Under the pieces are notes generated by a model that worked only from the letters and a program-made list of their open reading frames with translations, was not told the DNA's origin and made no database searches. Made by a program: the position numbers and the translations under genes. Shown one piece after another: positions 25,216-36,800 of a stretch of DNA of 64,000 nt; within the stretch, counting starts at the first letter, position 1; every line of letters begins with the position of its first letter. Source of the DNA: Struthio camelus (lineage: Eukaryota; Chordata; Aves; Struthioniformes; Struthionidae); contig NC_090964.1 in the NCBI RefSeq assembly GCF_040807025.1, positions 8,766,214 to 8,830,213 on the forward strand, read 5' to 3'.

Positions 25216-26267
25216 CAAGACCCTTCCGGGCCGGCTCTGGCTCGGCGGCAGCAGGAATTGGCGGTTCTTCTGCTCCGTCGCGGCCGCGTGACGGATCCGG
25301 GGCAGGACAGCCCGGTCCCCGGCAGGCCGAGCTGCGCGCCCGGCCCCGGACGGGTCCCCCCTGCCCGGTCCTGCTTCCCGCGGCCCGGAGGGGCTGCGCG
25401 GCCGGCCGACGGCGGCGGGTCTGCGGCGGGGGCGCGCTGCCCTCAGCGCCGGCTCGGCTCTCAACGCCCACCCGCCGGGCTGGCTGGCCTCGACGCAGAG
25501 ACATCCGCAGGGGGTTTGGACCGAGGCCTTGCAAACTCATTTCCTACCGTGGCGCCGTGCTCCAGCGGGGCCGGGGCTGGCTCCGAGTCACCCGGCTCGG
25601 CTGCCCGGTGTCCCGGGCTCCGACCTCCGCGGCGGCCGACGCGTGCCGCCTCGCTCTCGTCCCGGCCGGTGGCTCTTGGTGCCCGCCGAGCCTCTCCCTT
25701 TCCCTGAGGCTCTGGCCGAGACGGTGGGTGCCCGAACCCCCCCCCCCCCGGCGCCCCCAGCCCCCTGGACGTCGCCCGAGCAAGAGGCCGAGCTGGGGGG
25801 CGGCGGGAGGCGCAGCCCGACGGCGCGGCAGCGGCCTTGCGAGAGGCTCCCGGGCAGGCGAGGGGCAGCCGCGCGCCCGCTGCTCCCTGGCAGAGCCTCG
25901 TCCCTAATCCCGGAGGAGATTTCACTGTGCTGTCTCTCGGCCTTGCTTTTGGAGCAGAGTTTTACCAACAGCAGTTAAGTAAAATAAATAAAAAGGCCTG
26001 CGCTTGCCAGTGATAGCGAGCCCGATCCGGTGATTGGCAAACCAGCACCGTTAATTACAGCTCCGCTTTGCTGCCAGCACGCGTTCTTCAGGAAAGGTGG
26101 TGGCAGCGTGCCGGGGAAGCCAGAGGGAGAGGGGGAGCGAGAGGGGAAGGGAAAGGAGACGTGCGCGCGCGCCGGGGCGGGGGGGAACGGGCGTTTGGTC
26201 CCGGGCTCCGGGGAGATTATGCAGTTCCTGGTGGGAGCTGCGCAGCAAAGCCGTCTATCCTGCTGGA

Positions 26268-26360
26268 CGCGCGCGCGCGCGCGTGTGTGTACACGCACGA
26301 ATGCAAGCGTGCAAGCTCGCCGGTGCACACGCGTGCGCGCGCAGGCGTGCACGCGCTCCC
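26268..26360. repeat. GC/GT/CA alternating tract
   Basis: GCGCGCGCGCGCGTGTGTGTACACGCACG and a following GTGCACACGCGTGCGCGCGC stretch, alternating purine-pyrimidine and Z-DNA-prone, in the inferred 5' intron. Confidence 0.85.
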
Positions 26361-26790
26361 GCCGGCCTTTGCAGAAAGCCGTGCCGCCGGGGGGCCGGCT
26401 CGCGGGGCCGAGGGCCGCCGGCCGCGATTGCAGCGCCGTCACTCCGGCGAGCGTTGCTTAGCGGGTAGAGAGGCTGCGTGCCATCCTGCACGGGGGCGCG
26501 GGCCGCCGGCCAGGCTCGGCGCGGCGGGGCCGGCCGGGGCGAGGGGCAGAGCTGGGCGCGGGGGGCCAGGAGCCGCCGAGGGGCTGAGCGCGGAGCAGGC
26601 AGCGGCGTCTTTGCGCTTCCCCGACTCTTTATCAATCCTAGCGACGGTCCTGGATACCGGCGGTTCGCCGGCCCTCGGCAGGGCGGGGGGAAGCGCTTTG
26701 CTCGGGCGGCAGGGATGCGCTCCGGGCGCGTGCAGCCGGGCGGCTGGACCCTCGCTGCCCGCCCCAGCGGGGCCACGCCAGCCGCCACCA

Positions 26791-26803
26791 CCTCCTCCTC
26801 CTC

Positions 26804-26838
<35 letters not shown>
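26791..26838. repeat. (CCT)n microsatellite and C run
   Basis: About 12 CCT units followed by a run of ten C. On the other strand it would be a purine (AGG)n tract. Confidence 0.95.
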
Positions 26839-29800
26839 GGATACGGCGGCGTTTCGGCGGGGAGCGGGTCCGCGCGGCTCGGTCCCTCCTGCCGCGCCTG
26901 CCCTCATCCGGCGCCGTCCTCGCATTAGGAAATCTCGTGGATTGTGTATTTTATACAGCCTGCGAAAAGAACACTGTCAGGTTAAAAACCGTGTCTCTTA
27001 AAACCCAAATCTCCTTTACTTTGTTATTAATCGTTTCTCAGATTACTGGTGCCAGCACGCTTTAATACCACCCGTTCCTCGCTCTTGCGGCTGCTCGTTC
27101 GTCTCGGGCTCCGCTGGCGCAGGAGCGGGCTGCCGCTCCGGCTCGGGCCGCGCGTCCCTTCCCACCTCGCCGTCACCGTCCCCCCGCAGAAAGCCGGGGG
27201 CTGCGCTGGCAGAGGGTGCAGCTGGGTCCCCGCTGCAGCCGCTCTTACAAGGAAGATCTTCCGGGAAGCGACCTGCCTGCGCTCGGGGCAGCCCGGCGAA
27301 GAGCCGCGAACAAACGCGTTGTGCCGCTCCGCTCCGCCGCGGCCGAGAGAGAGGGGAGCCCCGGCCGGAGGCGGCGGCGGAGGGACCCCGGCGTCCGGCT
27401 GAGCGCGGCGATGCCGGCGGAGATGGGTGTCTGCTCTCGGAAGCAGGGCTGCTGCTCCTCCCTCCGACCGCCGAGGAAGCGGGAACCCCGGGCTGTCCTT
27501 TCCACCCGATCGCTTTCCCGGCTCTGTAATGGCTCTTTAAAAAGCTTTAATTAAAAGCCCACCGCGCTGCCTGCCCCCAGGCTGGGAGCAAAGGGAAAGG
27601 GCAGGGCTGGAGCGGGCGCCGAGCGTGCCAGCCGGGCTCCGGCAGCGGCGCCGCGGCCGGGCTGGGCGGGAGCCCCCGCGGGCACCCGGCGCGTCCGGCT
27701 CCGCTTCGCCCCGCCGCGAGCGCCGGAGGCTGCGGAGAGGCGAGAGCGCGGGGCTCTGCAGCGTGCGCGCGCCGTGCCAGGCGGCTGCATGCGGCACGTC
27801 CCCGGCGTCCCCCCGCTTGGGCTGGCTTTGCCCGGGCCGCCGGGATGGCGAGGTGCACGCCGGGCGGTTTCTTTCCCGGAGGACGAGGCTGGACAGCCAT
27901 GCGGCAGCGAGGCGATGCCCCGGGGGCCGGGAGGGCCTCGGGGCGGCCGGGAGCCGGGGGGATGCCGGATTCGCCCTTGCCGCCACGTACGGGTGGCTTT
28001 GCTGGGTAGGGGGTGATGGTCGCTGGCGCCCGCGGCCCCTCTGCGAGCCGCCCGCGCGGGGCTTTGCCCGCCAGTGCGGCCCCGCTGCTTCCCAGGCTGC
28101 CGCCGGCAGCTCCCGCCGGGCCGACTTGCTGCCCCAGATGTTAAATATATTCTCGGGCCCAGCTTGCAGCTCAATGAAATATTTTCACTGCAGCAGGAGC
28201 AGCAAACGCTGCGGGGAGCCGGGCTAGCGCTGAACGAGCTGAGACAGATTGGATCTGCTCTTAGCCAGCCCCGGCCTTTGGTACGGTGCCGGCGCCGCTC
28301 CGGGGGGCTCGGGGCCGACGCAGCCCAGGCCCCGGCTCGTTTTCGGGGCTCGCTCTGCCGCCCCGGCTGCCCCCGGAGCACCCGCATCTTGCATTGCAAC
28401 GTGCCCCAAAGCCGGGAGCGGGCCACGTGGCCGGAGGAGCGGGCGGCGATGCGCCCGTGGTCGCTGTGCTCCCCAGCAGGCTTTTAGGGTCTCGCGTCCC
28501 TGCCGGGCTGCCGGCGGCCCGGGAGCTCGCTGCGGCGCGTCCCCGCCTGACCTGCTCCTCCGTCGGCCTCCTGCCGTCTGCGCGGAGCGGCTCTCCGGGA
28601 GGCCCCAGCTCCTTAGCGGATGCTTGAGAAACGTGGATGGAGAAGGGGCGTGCGGCTCCCCGTGCGCCGGGCGGCTGGGTCCCGGCTAGCGCCGGCAGGA
28701 GGATGGCTGCCGGGGGTGCCGGGAGCGCCGTGCCGGCACGTCGGATGCCGAAGGGGACGGGAAGGCCACGTCCCTCCTCGCCCCGGCGGCCAGGCTTGCG
28801 GGAGGTGTAAACGGCTGCGTGAAAGTGTGGTTTTTCTCTCGCCCCACGGCTCCTGCTTGCAGCAGGGGGGTCCCGGCTGGGTCCGGCCGGGGGCCTGGCT
28901 GCTCCCCCGGCGGCCCCCGCCCCGACGCCTGCGTGCTCCAGCCTCTGCCCTCTGTCCCCTTGTCCCCAGGCCCGTTTGCTGGCGGTTACTTGTGGCTTAC
29001 TCAAGGAAAACCCCGCTGGGACTCCAGGAGCTGAGGATTTAGGAGGAAGAGGACAAATATTGCAAGGGTAGGATAATGCAGGGGGAGAGGAGCCAGGGGA
29101 AGGGGCCAGCCTTGCCGGCCGCGCTGCGCCGCAGGGGATCGCCGCTGCGGTGCCCCGTGCTAGTGCCGCGGGCTGCAGTCGGAGCATCCGCGCGGACGCG
29201 GCTCGTGCCGGGGCCGCCCCGAGGCGGCGCCCCCTCCCCGGCACCAGCCTGCGAGCCCCGTTCCTTCTCGCTCCCTGACGTGCCCGGCGCGGAGGCTGAG
29301 CCCAGCTTCGGGCTGCCTCCCCGCGGCGCGGGTGGCGACGGGGGCCGGCGCGCTCCGCTGCCGTTGGGACGCGCTGCCGGGTCCCAGCCGGCCCCGCGGC
29401 CCCTCTTCCCCTGCTCCCGCAGTCGAAGGATGCAGGGATGCTCGCGGCAGCCTGCTGCCTGGAGCAGGGCTTGGAAACGGAGCCCCGGCAGCTCGTCCGT
29501 CCGCTGCGGCGCCCGCCCGGCGCAGCCGTGCCCGGCACGCGCGCCGCCGCCTCGGCCTCTCCAGGGCCGAGCTCCGCTCCCGCTTCATAAGGCCACTGCG
29601 TGCGTTATTTCATTAATGAGTTATTAAAAAGCTATCCGAGGCGATGCTGTTGCGTAGCTGGCGTGGTCCTGGAGAAATTTGTGTTTTAACCATTGCTCGC
29701 CTTGTGCCGGGCTCCCGCAGCGGGCGGGGAGCGGGCGCCACTCTCCAAAGGGCGCCGTCGCCTCGGCCAGGGTGCGCGAGGGGTCCGTCGGCGACGGGAC

Positions 29801-30028
29801 GGGCATGTGGCGCCCATGGTCCTGCAGCCGGCCTGGGGCTAGCGAACGCGGGGAAGAGCCCCGGCGCCCCGTGCGAGCTTAGGAGGCTGCGGCAGGCAGG
29901 TTGCAGCAGGCTGCGGGGAGCGAGGCCGGGCTGGGGGGGCACCGGCTCCGTCCCGGCTCCGCGCAGCGCGGGCAGCAGCGCGGCACCCGCTAAGCGTCCG
30001 CCTGTCCGGCTGTCTGTCTCTCCGGCAG

Positions 30029-30824
30029 GGCAAATGCCATAGGATGACCGCTGCTGGTCCCCTCTTACTGGCTGTGATTTCGTCCCTCCTGTGGCTCGCG
30101 CGGGGCTTCGACCCGGCTCCCAGCGCCTGCTCCGCTCTGGCCTCCGGCGTCCTCTACGGCTCCTTCTCGCTCAAGGACCTCTTCCCCACCATCTCCTCGG
30201 GCTGCTCCTGGACGCTGGAGAACCCCGACCCCACCAAGTACTCGCTGTACCTGCGCTTCAACCGCGAGGAGCAGGTCTGCACCCACTTCTCGCCCATGGT
30301 GCTCCCGCTCGACCACTACCTGGCCAACTACAGCTGCGACCCCCGCGGCGAGGCGGCCAGCCCGCCACCCGAGGCCGAAGACCAGGAGGAGGAGGAGGAG
30401 GAGGAGGGGGACGGTGAGGCCGAGCTGGAGCTGTGCGAGGGCGCGGGGCCCGTCACCTTCTTGCACTTCGACAAGAACTTTGTGCAGCTGTGCCTGGCGG
30501 CCGAGCCCGAGGCCGCCCCGCGCCTCCTGGCCCCCCAGGCGCTGGAGTTTCGCTTCGTCGAGGTGCTGCTCATCAACAACAACAACTCGAGCCAGTTCAC
30601 CTGCAGCGTGCTGTGCCGCTGGCTGGAGGAGTGCCTGCAGGCGCCCGGCGCCCGCCGCTGCGGCCTCACCCACGCCGGCTGCAGCTGCCAGGCGGGCGGC
30701 GCGCCCCGGCGCAACGGCACGCGGCCCGGCTCGCCGCCCGCCGCCGCCGGCAGCCGCCACTGCTGCCTCCCCGAGCTGCATTCTGCGAATGCCAACGATT
30801 TCTACGGGCCCGAGGGCGAGCACG
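30029..30824 (+). CDS. ADGRB2: ADGRB2 coding exon 1: 5' leader end, signal peptide, N-terminal domain
   Basis: The acceptor (pyrimidine tract ending CCGGCAG) puts the exon start at 30029, so at least one non-coding exon lies upstream. Coding starts at ATG 30044 with A at -3. Residues 1-21 are a hydrophobic signal peptide ([19 protein letters not shown]...) followed by FDPAPSAC. Residues 22-260 contain many cysteines, sequons at NYS and NNNNSS, and a Glu-rich tract (about 107-125). The first ATG at 30034 opens a Met-Pro-stop upstream ORF. The exon ends before GTGAGT at 30825, phase 1. The frame stays open past this donor only because the intron begins with a stop-free repeat; that extension is not part of the receptor. 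Confidence 0.95.
30034..30042 (+). promoter_or_regulatory. two-codon upstream ORF (ATG CCA TAG) abutting the ADGRB2 start
   Basis: Within the spliced leader, ATG at 30034 followed by CCA and TAG (30040-30042) ends one base before the main ATG at 30044. The upstream ATG has a poor context (C at -3); the main ATG has A at -3. Could modulate initiation by leaky scanning or termination-reinitiation. Confidence 0.6.
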
Positions 30825-33800
30825 GTGAGTGGGGCGCGGGGCGATGCCGGGGGAGCCCCTCCGTCGTGTCCCGCGCATGGACCCTGGGGCAAAGGGGAGG
30901 GCAGGACGGCAGCTGGGTAGAGGGATGCAGAGAGGCGTGCGGAGAGGAAGCGGGTCGGGTGCAGGGTGCAGAGAGGCGCGCGGGGAGGAAGCGGGTCGGG
31001 CGGAGGATGCAGAGAGGCGCGCGGGGAGGAAGCGGGGTCGGGCGGAGGGTGCAGAGAGGCGCGCGGGGAGGAAGCGGGTCGGGTGCAGGGTGCAGAGAGG
31101 CGCGCGGGGAGGAAGCGGGTCGGGCGGAGGGTGCAGAGAGGCGCGCGGGGAGGAAGCGGGTCGGGCGGAGGATGCAGAGAGGCGCGCGGGGAGGAAGCGG
31201 GTCGGGCGGAGGGTGCAGAGAGGCGCGCGGGGAGGAAGCGGGTCGGGTGCAGGGTGCAGAGAGGCGCGCGGGGAGGAAGCGGGGTCGGGCGGAGGGATGC
31301 AGAGAGGCGCGCGGGGAGGAAGCGGGGTCGGGCGGAGGGTGCAGAGAGGCGCGCGGGGAGGAAGCGGGTCGGGCGGAGGATGCAGAGAGGCGCGCGGGGA
31401 GGAAGCGGGTCGGGCGGAGGGTGCAGAGAGGCGCGCGGGGAGGAAGCGGGTCGGGCGGAGGGTGCAGAGAGGCGCGCGGGGAGGAAGCGGGTCGGGCGGA
31501 GGGTGCGGAGAGGCGCGCGGGGAGGAAGCGGGTCGGGCGGAGGATGCAGAGAGGCGCGCGGGGAGGAAGCGGGTCGGGCGGAGGGTGCAGAGAGGCGCGC
31601 GGGGAGGAAGCGGGGTCGGGCGGAGGGTGCAGAGAGGCGCGCGGGGAGGAAGCGGGTCGGGCGGAGGATGCAGAGAGGTGCGCGGGGAGGAAGCGGGTCG
31701 GGCGGAGGGTGCAGAGAGGCGCGCGGGGAGGAAGCGGGTCGGGCGGAGGGTGCAGAGAGGCGCGCGGGGAGGAAGCGGGTCGGGCGGAGGATGCAGAGAG
31801 GCGCGCGGGGAGGAAGCGGGTCGGGTGCAGGGTGCAGAGAGGCGCGCGGGGAGGAAGCGGGTCGGGCGGAGGGTGCAGAGAGGCGCACGGGGAGGAAGCG
31901 GGTCGGGCGGAGGGATGCAGAGAGGCGCGCGGGGAGGAAGCGGGTCGGGCGGAGGGTGCAGAGAGGCGCGCGGGGAGGAAGCGGGTCGGGCGGAGGGTGC
32001 AGAGAGGCGCGCGGGGAGGAAGCGGGTCGGGCGGAGGGTGCAGAGAGGCGCGCGGGGAGGAAGCGGGGTCGGGCGGAGGATGCAGAGAGGCGCGCGGGGA
32101 GGAAGCGGGTCGGGTGCAGGGTGCAGAGAGGCGCGCGGGGAGGAAGCGGGTCGGGCGGAGGATGCAGAGAGGCGCGCGGGGAGGAAGCGGGGTCGGGTGG
32201 AGGGATGCAGAGAGGCGCGCGGGGAGGAAGCGGGTCGGGCGGAGGATGCAGAGAGGCGCGCGGGGAGGAAGCGGGTCGGGCGGAGGATGCAGAGAGGCGC
32301 GCGGGGAGGAAGCGGGTCGGGCGGAGGATGCAGAGAGGCGCGCGGGGAGGAAGCGGGTCGGGCGGAGGATGCAGAGAGGCGCGCGGGGAGGAAGCGGGTC
32401 AGGCGGAGGGTGCAGAGAGGCACGCGGGGAGGAAGCGGGTCGGGTGCAGGGTGCAGAGAGGCGCGCGGGGAGGAAGCGGGTCGGGTGCAGGGTGCAGAGA
32501 GGCGCGCGGGGAGGAAGCGGGTCGGGCGGAGGGTGCAGAGAGGCGCGCGGGGAGGAAGCGGGTCGGGCGGAGGATGCAGAGAGGCGCGCGGGGAGGAAGC
32601 GGGTCGGGTGGAGGGTGCAGAGAGGCGCGCGGGGAGGAAGCGGGTCGGGCGGAGGGTGCAGAGAGGCGCGCGGGGAGGAAGCGGGTCGGGCGGAGGATGC
32701 AGAGAGGCGCGCGGGGAGGAAGCGGGTCGGGCGGAGGGTGCAGAGAGGCGCGCGGGGAGGAAGCGGGTCGGGCGGAGGGTGCAGAGAGGTGCGCGGGGAG
32801 GAAGCGGGTCGGGCGGAGGGTGCAGAGAGGCGCGCGGAGAGGAAGCGGGTCGGGCGGAGGATGCAGAGAGGCGCACGGGGAGGAAGCGGGTCGGGTGCAG
32901 GGATGCAGAGAGGCGCGCGGGGAGGAAGCGGGTCGGGTGCAGGGATGCAGAGAGGCGCGCGGGGAGGAAGCGGGTCGGGTGCAGGGATGCAGAGAGGCGC
33001 GCGGGGAGGAAGCGGGTCGGGCGGAGGGTGCAGAGAGGCGCGCGGGGAGGAAGCGGGTCGGGCGGAGGATGCAGAGAGGCGCGCGGGGAGGAAGCGGGTC
33101 GGGCGGAGGATGCAGAGAGGCGCGCGGGGAGGAAGCGGGTCGGGTGCAGGGTGCAGAGAGGCGCGCGGGGAGGAAGCGGGTCGGGCGGAGGATGCAGAGA
33201 GGCGCGCGGGGAGGAAGCGGGTCGGGCGGAGGGTGCAGAGAGGCGCGCGGGGAGGAAGCGGGTCGGGCGGAGGGTGCAGAGAGGCGCGCGGGGAGGAAGC
33301 GGGTCGGGCGGAGGATGCAGAGAGGCGCGCGGGGAGGAAGCGGGTCGGGCGGAGGATGCAGAGAGGCGCGCGGGGAGGAAGCGGGTCGGGCGGAGGATGC
33401 AGAGAGGCGCGCGGGGAGGAAGCGGGTCGGGCGGAGGGTGCAGAGAGGCGCGCGGGGAGGAAGCGGGTCGGGCGGAGGGTGCAGAGAGGCGCGCGGGGAG
33501 GAAGCGGGTCGGGCGGAGGGTGCAGAGAGGCGCGCGGGGAGGAAGCGGGTCGGGCGGAGGATGCAGAGAGGCGCGCGGGGAGGAAGCGGGGTCGGGCGGA
33601 GGGTGCAGAGAGGCGCGCGGGGAGGAAGCGGGTCGGGTGCAGGGATGCAGAGAGGCGCGCGGGGAGGAAGCGGGGTCGGGCGGAGGGTGCGGAGAGGCGC
33701 GCGGGGAGGAAGCGGGTCGGGCGGAGGGTGCAGAGAGGCGCGCGGGGAGGAAGCGGGTCGGGCGGAGGGTGCGGAGAGGCGCGCGGGGAGGAAGCGGGTC

Positions 33801-36800
33801 AGGCGGAGGATGCAGAGAGGCGCGCGGGGAGGAAGCGGGTCGGGCGGAGGGTGCAGAGAGGCGCGTGGGGAGGAAGCGGGTCGGGCGGAGGGTGCAGAGA
33901 GGCGCGCGGGGAGGAAGCGGGTCAGGCGGAGGGTGCAGAGAGGCGCGCGGGGAGGAAGCGGGTCGGGCGGAGGGTGCAGAGAGGCGCGTGGGGAGGAAGC
34001 GGGTCGGGCGGAGGGTGCAGAGAGGCGCGCGGGGAGGAAGCGGGTCAGGCGGAGGGTGCAGAGAGGCGCGCGGGGAGGAAGCGGGTCGGGCGGAGGATGC
34101 AGAGAGGCGCGCGGGGAGGAAGCGGGTCGGGCGGAGGGTGCAGAGAGGCGCGCGGGGAGGAAGCGGGTCGGGCGGAGGGTGCAGAGAGGCGCGCGGGGAG
34201 GAAGCGGGTCGGGTGGAGGGTGCAGAGAGGCGCGCGGGGAGGAAGCGGGTCGGGCGGAGGGTGCAGAGAGGCACGCGGGGAGGAAGCGGGTCGGGTGCAG
34301 GGATGCAGAGAGGCGCGCGGGGAGGAAGCGGGTCGGGCGGAGGGTGCAGAGAGGCGCGCGGGGAGGAAGCGGGTCGGGCGGAGGGTGCAGAGAGGCGCGC
34401 GGGGAGGAAGTGGGTCGGGCGGAGGATGCAGAGAGGCGCGCGGGGAGGAAGCGGGTCGGGCGGAGGGTGCAGAGAGGCGCGCGGGGAGGAAGCGGGTCGG
34501 GCGGAGGGTGCAGAGAGGCGCGCGGGGAGGAAGCGGGTCGGGCGGAGGGTGCAGAGAGGCGCGCGGGGAGGAAGCGGGTCGGGCGGAGGGTGCAGAGAGG
34601 CGCGCGGGGAGGAAGCGGGTCGGGTGCAGGGTGCAGAGAGGCGCGCGGGGAGGAAGTGGGTCGGGCGGAGGATGCAGAGAGGCGCGCGGGGAGGAAGCGG
34701 GTCGGGTGCAGGGATGCAGAGAGGCGCGCGGGGAGGAAGCGGGTCGGGCGGAGGGTGCAGAGAGGCGCGCGGGGAGGAAGCGGGTCGGGTGCAGGGATGC
34801 AGAGAGGCGCGCGGGGAGGAAGCGGGTCGGGCGGAGGGTGCAGAGAGGCGCGCGGGGAGGAAGTGGGTCGGGCGGAGGATGCAGAGAGGCGCGCGGGGAG
34901 GAAGCGGGTCGGGCGGAGGGTGCAGAGAGGCGCGCGGGGAGGAAGCGGGTCGGGTGGAGGGTGCAGAGAGGCGCGCGGGGAGGAAGTGGGTCGGGCGGAG
35001 GATGCAGAGAGGCGCGCGGGGAGGAAGCGGGTCGGGCGGAGGGTGCAGAGAGGCGCGCGGGGAGGAAGCGGGTCGGGCGGAGGGTGCAGAGAGGCGCGCG
35101 GGGAGGAAGCGGGTCGGGCGGAGGGTGCAGAGAGGCGCGCGGGGAGGAAGCGGGTCGGGCGGAGGATGCAGAGAGGCGCGCGGGGAGGAAGTGGGTCGGG
35201 CGGAGGATGCAGAGAGGCGCGCGGGGAGGAAGCGGGTCGGGTGCAGGGATGCAGAGAGGCGCGCGGGGAGGAAGTGGGTCGGGCGGAGGATGCAGAGAGG
35301 CGCGCGGGGAGGAAGCGGGTCGGGTGCAGGGTGCAGAGAGGCGCGCGGGGAGGAAGTGGGTCGGGCGGAGGATGCAGAGAGGCGCGCGGGGAGGAAGCGG
35401 GTCGGGTGCAGGGATGCAGAGAGGCGCGCGGGGAGGAAGCGGGTCGGGCGGAGGGTGCAGAGAGGCGCGCGGGGAGGAAGTGGGTCGGGCGGAGGATGCA
35501 GAGAGGCGCGCGGGGAGGAAGCGGGTCGGGCGGAGGGTGCAGAGAGGCGCGCGGGGAGGAAGCGGGTCGGGTGGAGGGTGCAGAGAGGCGCGCGGGGAGG
35601 AAGTGGGTCGGGCGGAGGATGCAGAGAGGCGCGCGGGGAGGAAGCGGGTCGGGCGGAGGGTGCAGAGAGGCGCGCGGGGAGGAAGCGGGTCGGGCGGAGG
35701 GTGCAGAGAGGCGCGCGGGGAGGAAGCGGGTCGGGCGGAGGGTGCAGAGAGGCGCGCGGGGAGGAAGCGGGTCGGGCGGAGGGTGCAGAGAGGCGCGCGG
35801 GGAGGAAGCGGGTCGGGTGCAGGGTGCAGAGAGGCGCGCGGGGAGGAAGCGGGTCGGGCGGAGGGTGCGGAGAGGCGCGCGGGGAGGAAGCGGGTCGGGT
35901 GCAGGGTGCAGAGAGGCGCGCGGGGAGGAAGCGGGTCGGGCGGAGGGTGCAGAGAGGCGCGCGGGGAGGAAGCGGGTCGGGCGGAGGATGCAGAGAGGCG
36001 CGCGGGGAGGAAGCGGGTCGGGCGGAGGGTGCAGAGAGGCGCGCGGGGAGGAAGCGGGTCGGGCGGAGGATGCAGAGAGGCGCGCGGGGAGGAAGCGGGT
36101 CGGGCGGAGGGTGCAGAGAGGCGCGCGGGGAGGAAGCGGGTCGGGCGGAGGGTGCAGAGAGGCGCGCGGGGAGGAAGCGGGTCGGGCGGAGGATGCAGAG
36201 AGGCGCGCGGGGAGGAAGCGGGTCGGGTGCAGGGTGCAGAGAGGCGCGCGGGGAGGAAGCGGGTCGGGCGGAGGGTGCAGAGAGGCGCGCGGGGAGGAAG
36301 CGGGTCGGGCGGAGGATGCAGAGAGGCGCGCGGGGAGGAAGCGGGTCGGGCGGAGGATGCAGAGAGGCGCGCGGGGAGGAAGCGGGTCGGGCGGAGGATG
36401 CAGAGAGGCGCGCGGGGAGGAAGCGGGTCGGGCGGAGGGTGCAGAGAGGCGCGCGGGGAGGAAGCGGGTCGGGTGCAGGGATGCAGAGAGGCGCGCGGGG
36501 AGGAAGCGGGTCGGGCGGAGGATGCAGAGAGGCGCGCGGGGAGGAAGCGGGTCGGGTGCAGGGTGCAGAGAGGCGCGCGGGGAGGAAGCGGGTCGGGCGG
36601 AGGGTGCAGAGAGGCGCGCGGGGAGGAAGCGGGTCGGGCGGAGGATGCAGAGAGGCGCGCGGGGAGGAAGCGGGTCGGGCGGAGGATGCAGAGAGGCGCG
36701 CGGGGAGGAAGCGGGTCGGGCGGAGGATGCAGAGAGGCGCGCGGGGAGGAAGCGGGTCGGGCGGAGGGTGCAGAGAGGCGCGCGGGGAGGAAGCGGGTCG

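Larger units (their letters stand above)
25216..30028. other. inferred 5' intron of ADGRB2, remainder
   Basis: GC-rich with AT-rich islands at about 25965-26060, 26925-27065 (TTGTTATTAATCG), 28130-28215 (AATATATTCTC, GAAATATTTTC) and 29590-29700 (TTTCATTAATGAG). No exon could be supported. Confidence 0.4.

Noticed and set aside
23498..25715. Long open frames of GDGGVGSSEP- or APHAAIAWLR-type repeats on both strands
   Set aside because: Translations of the 30/49-base minisatellite; no start context, domain or splice logic.
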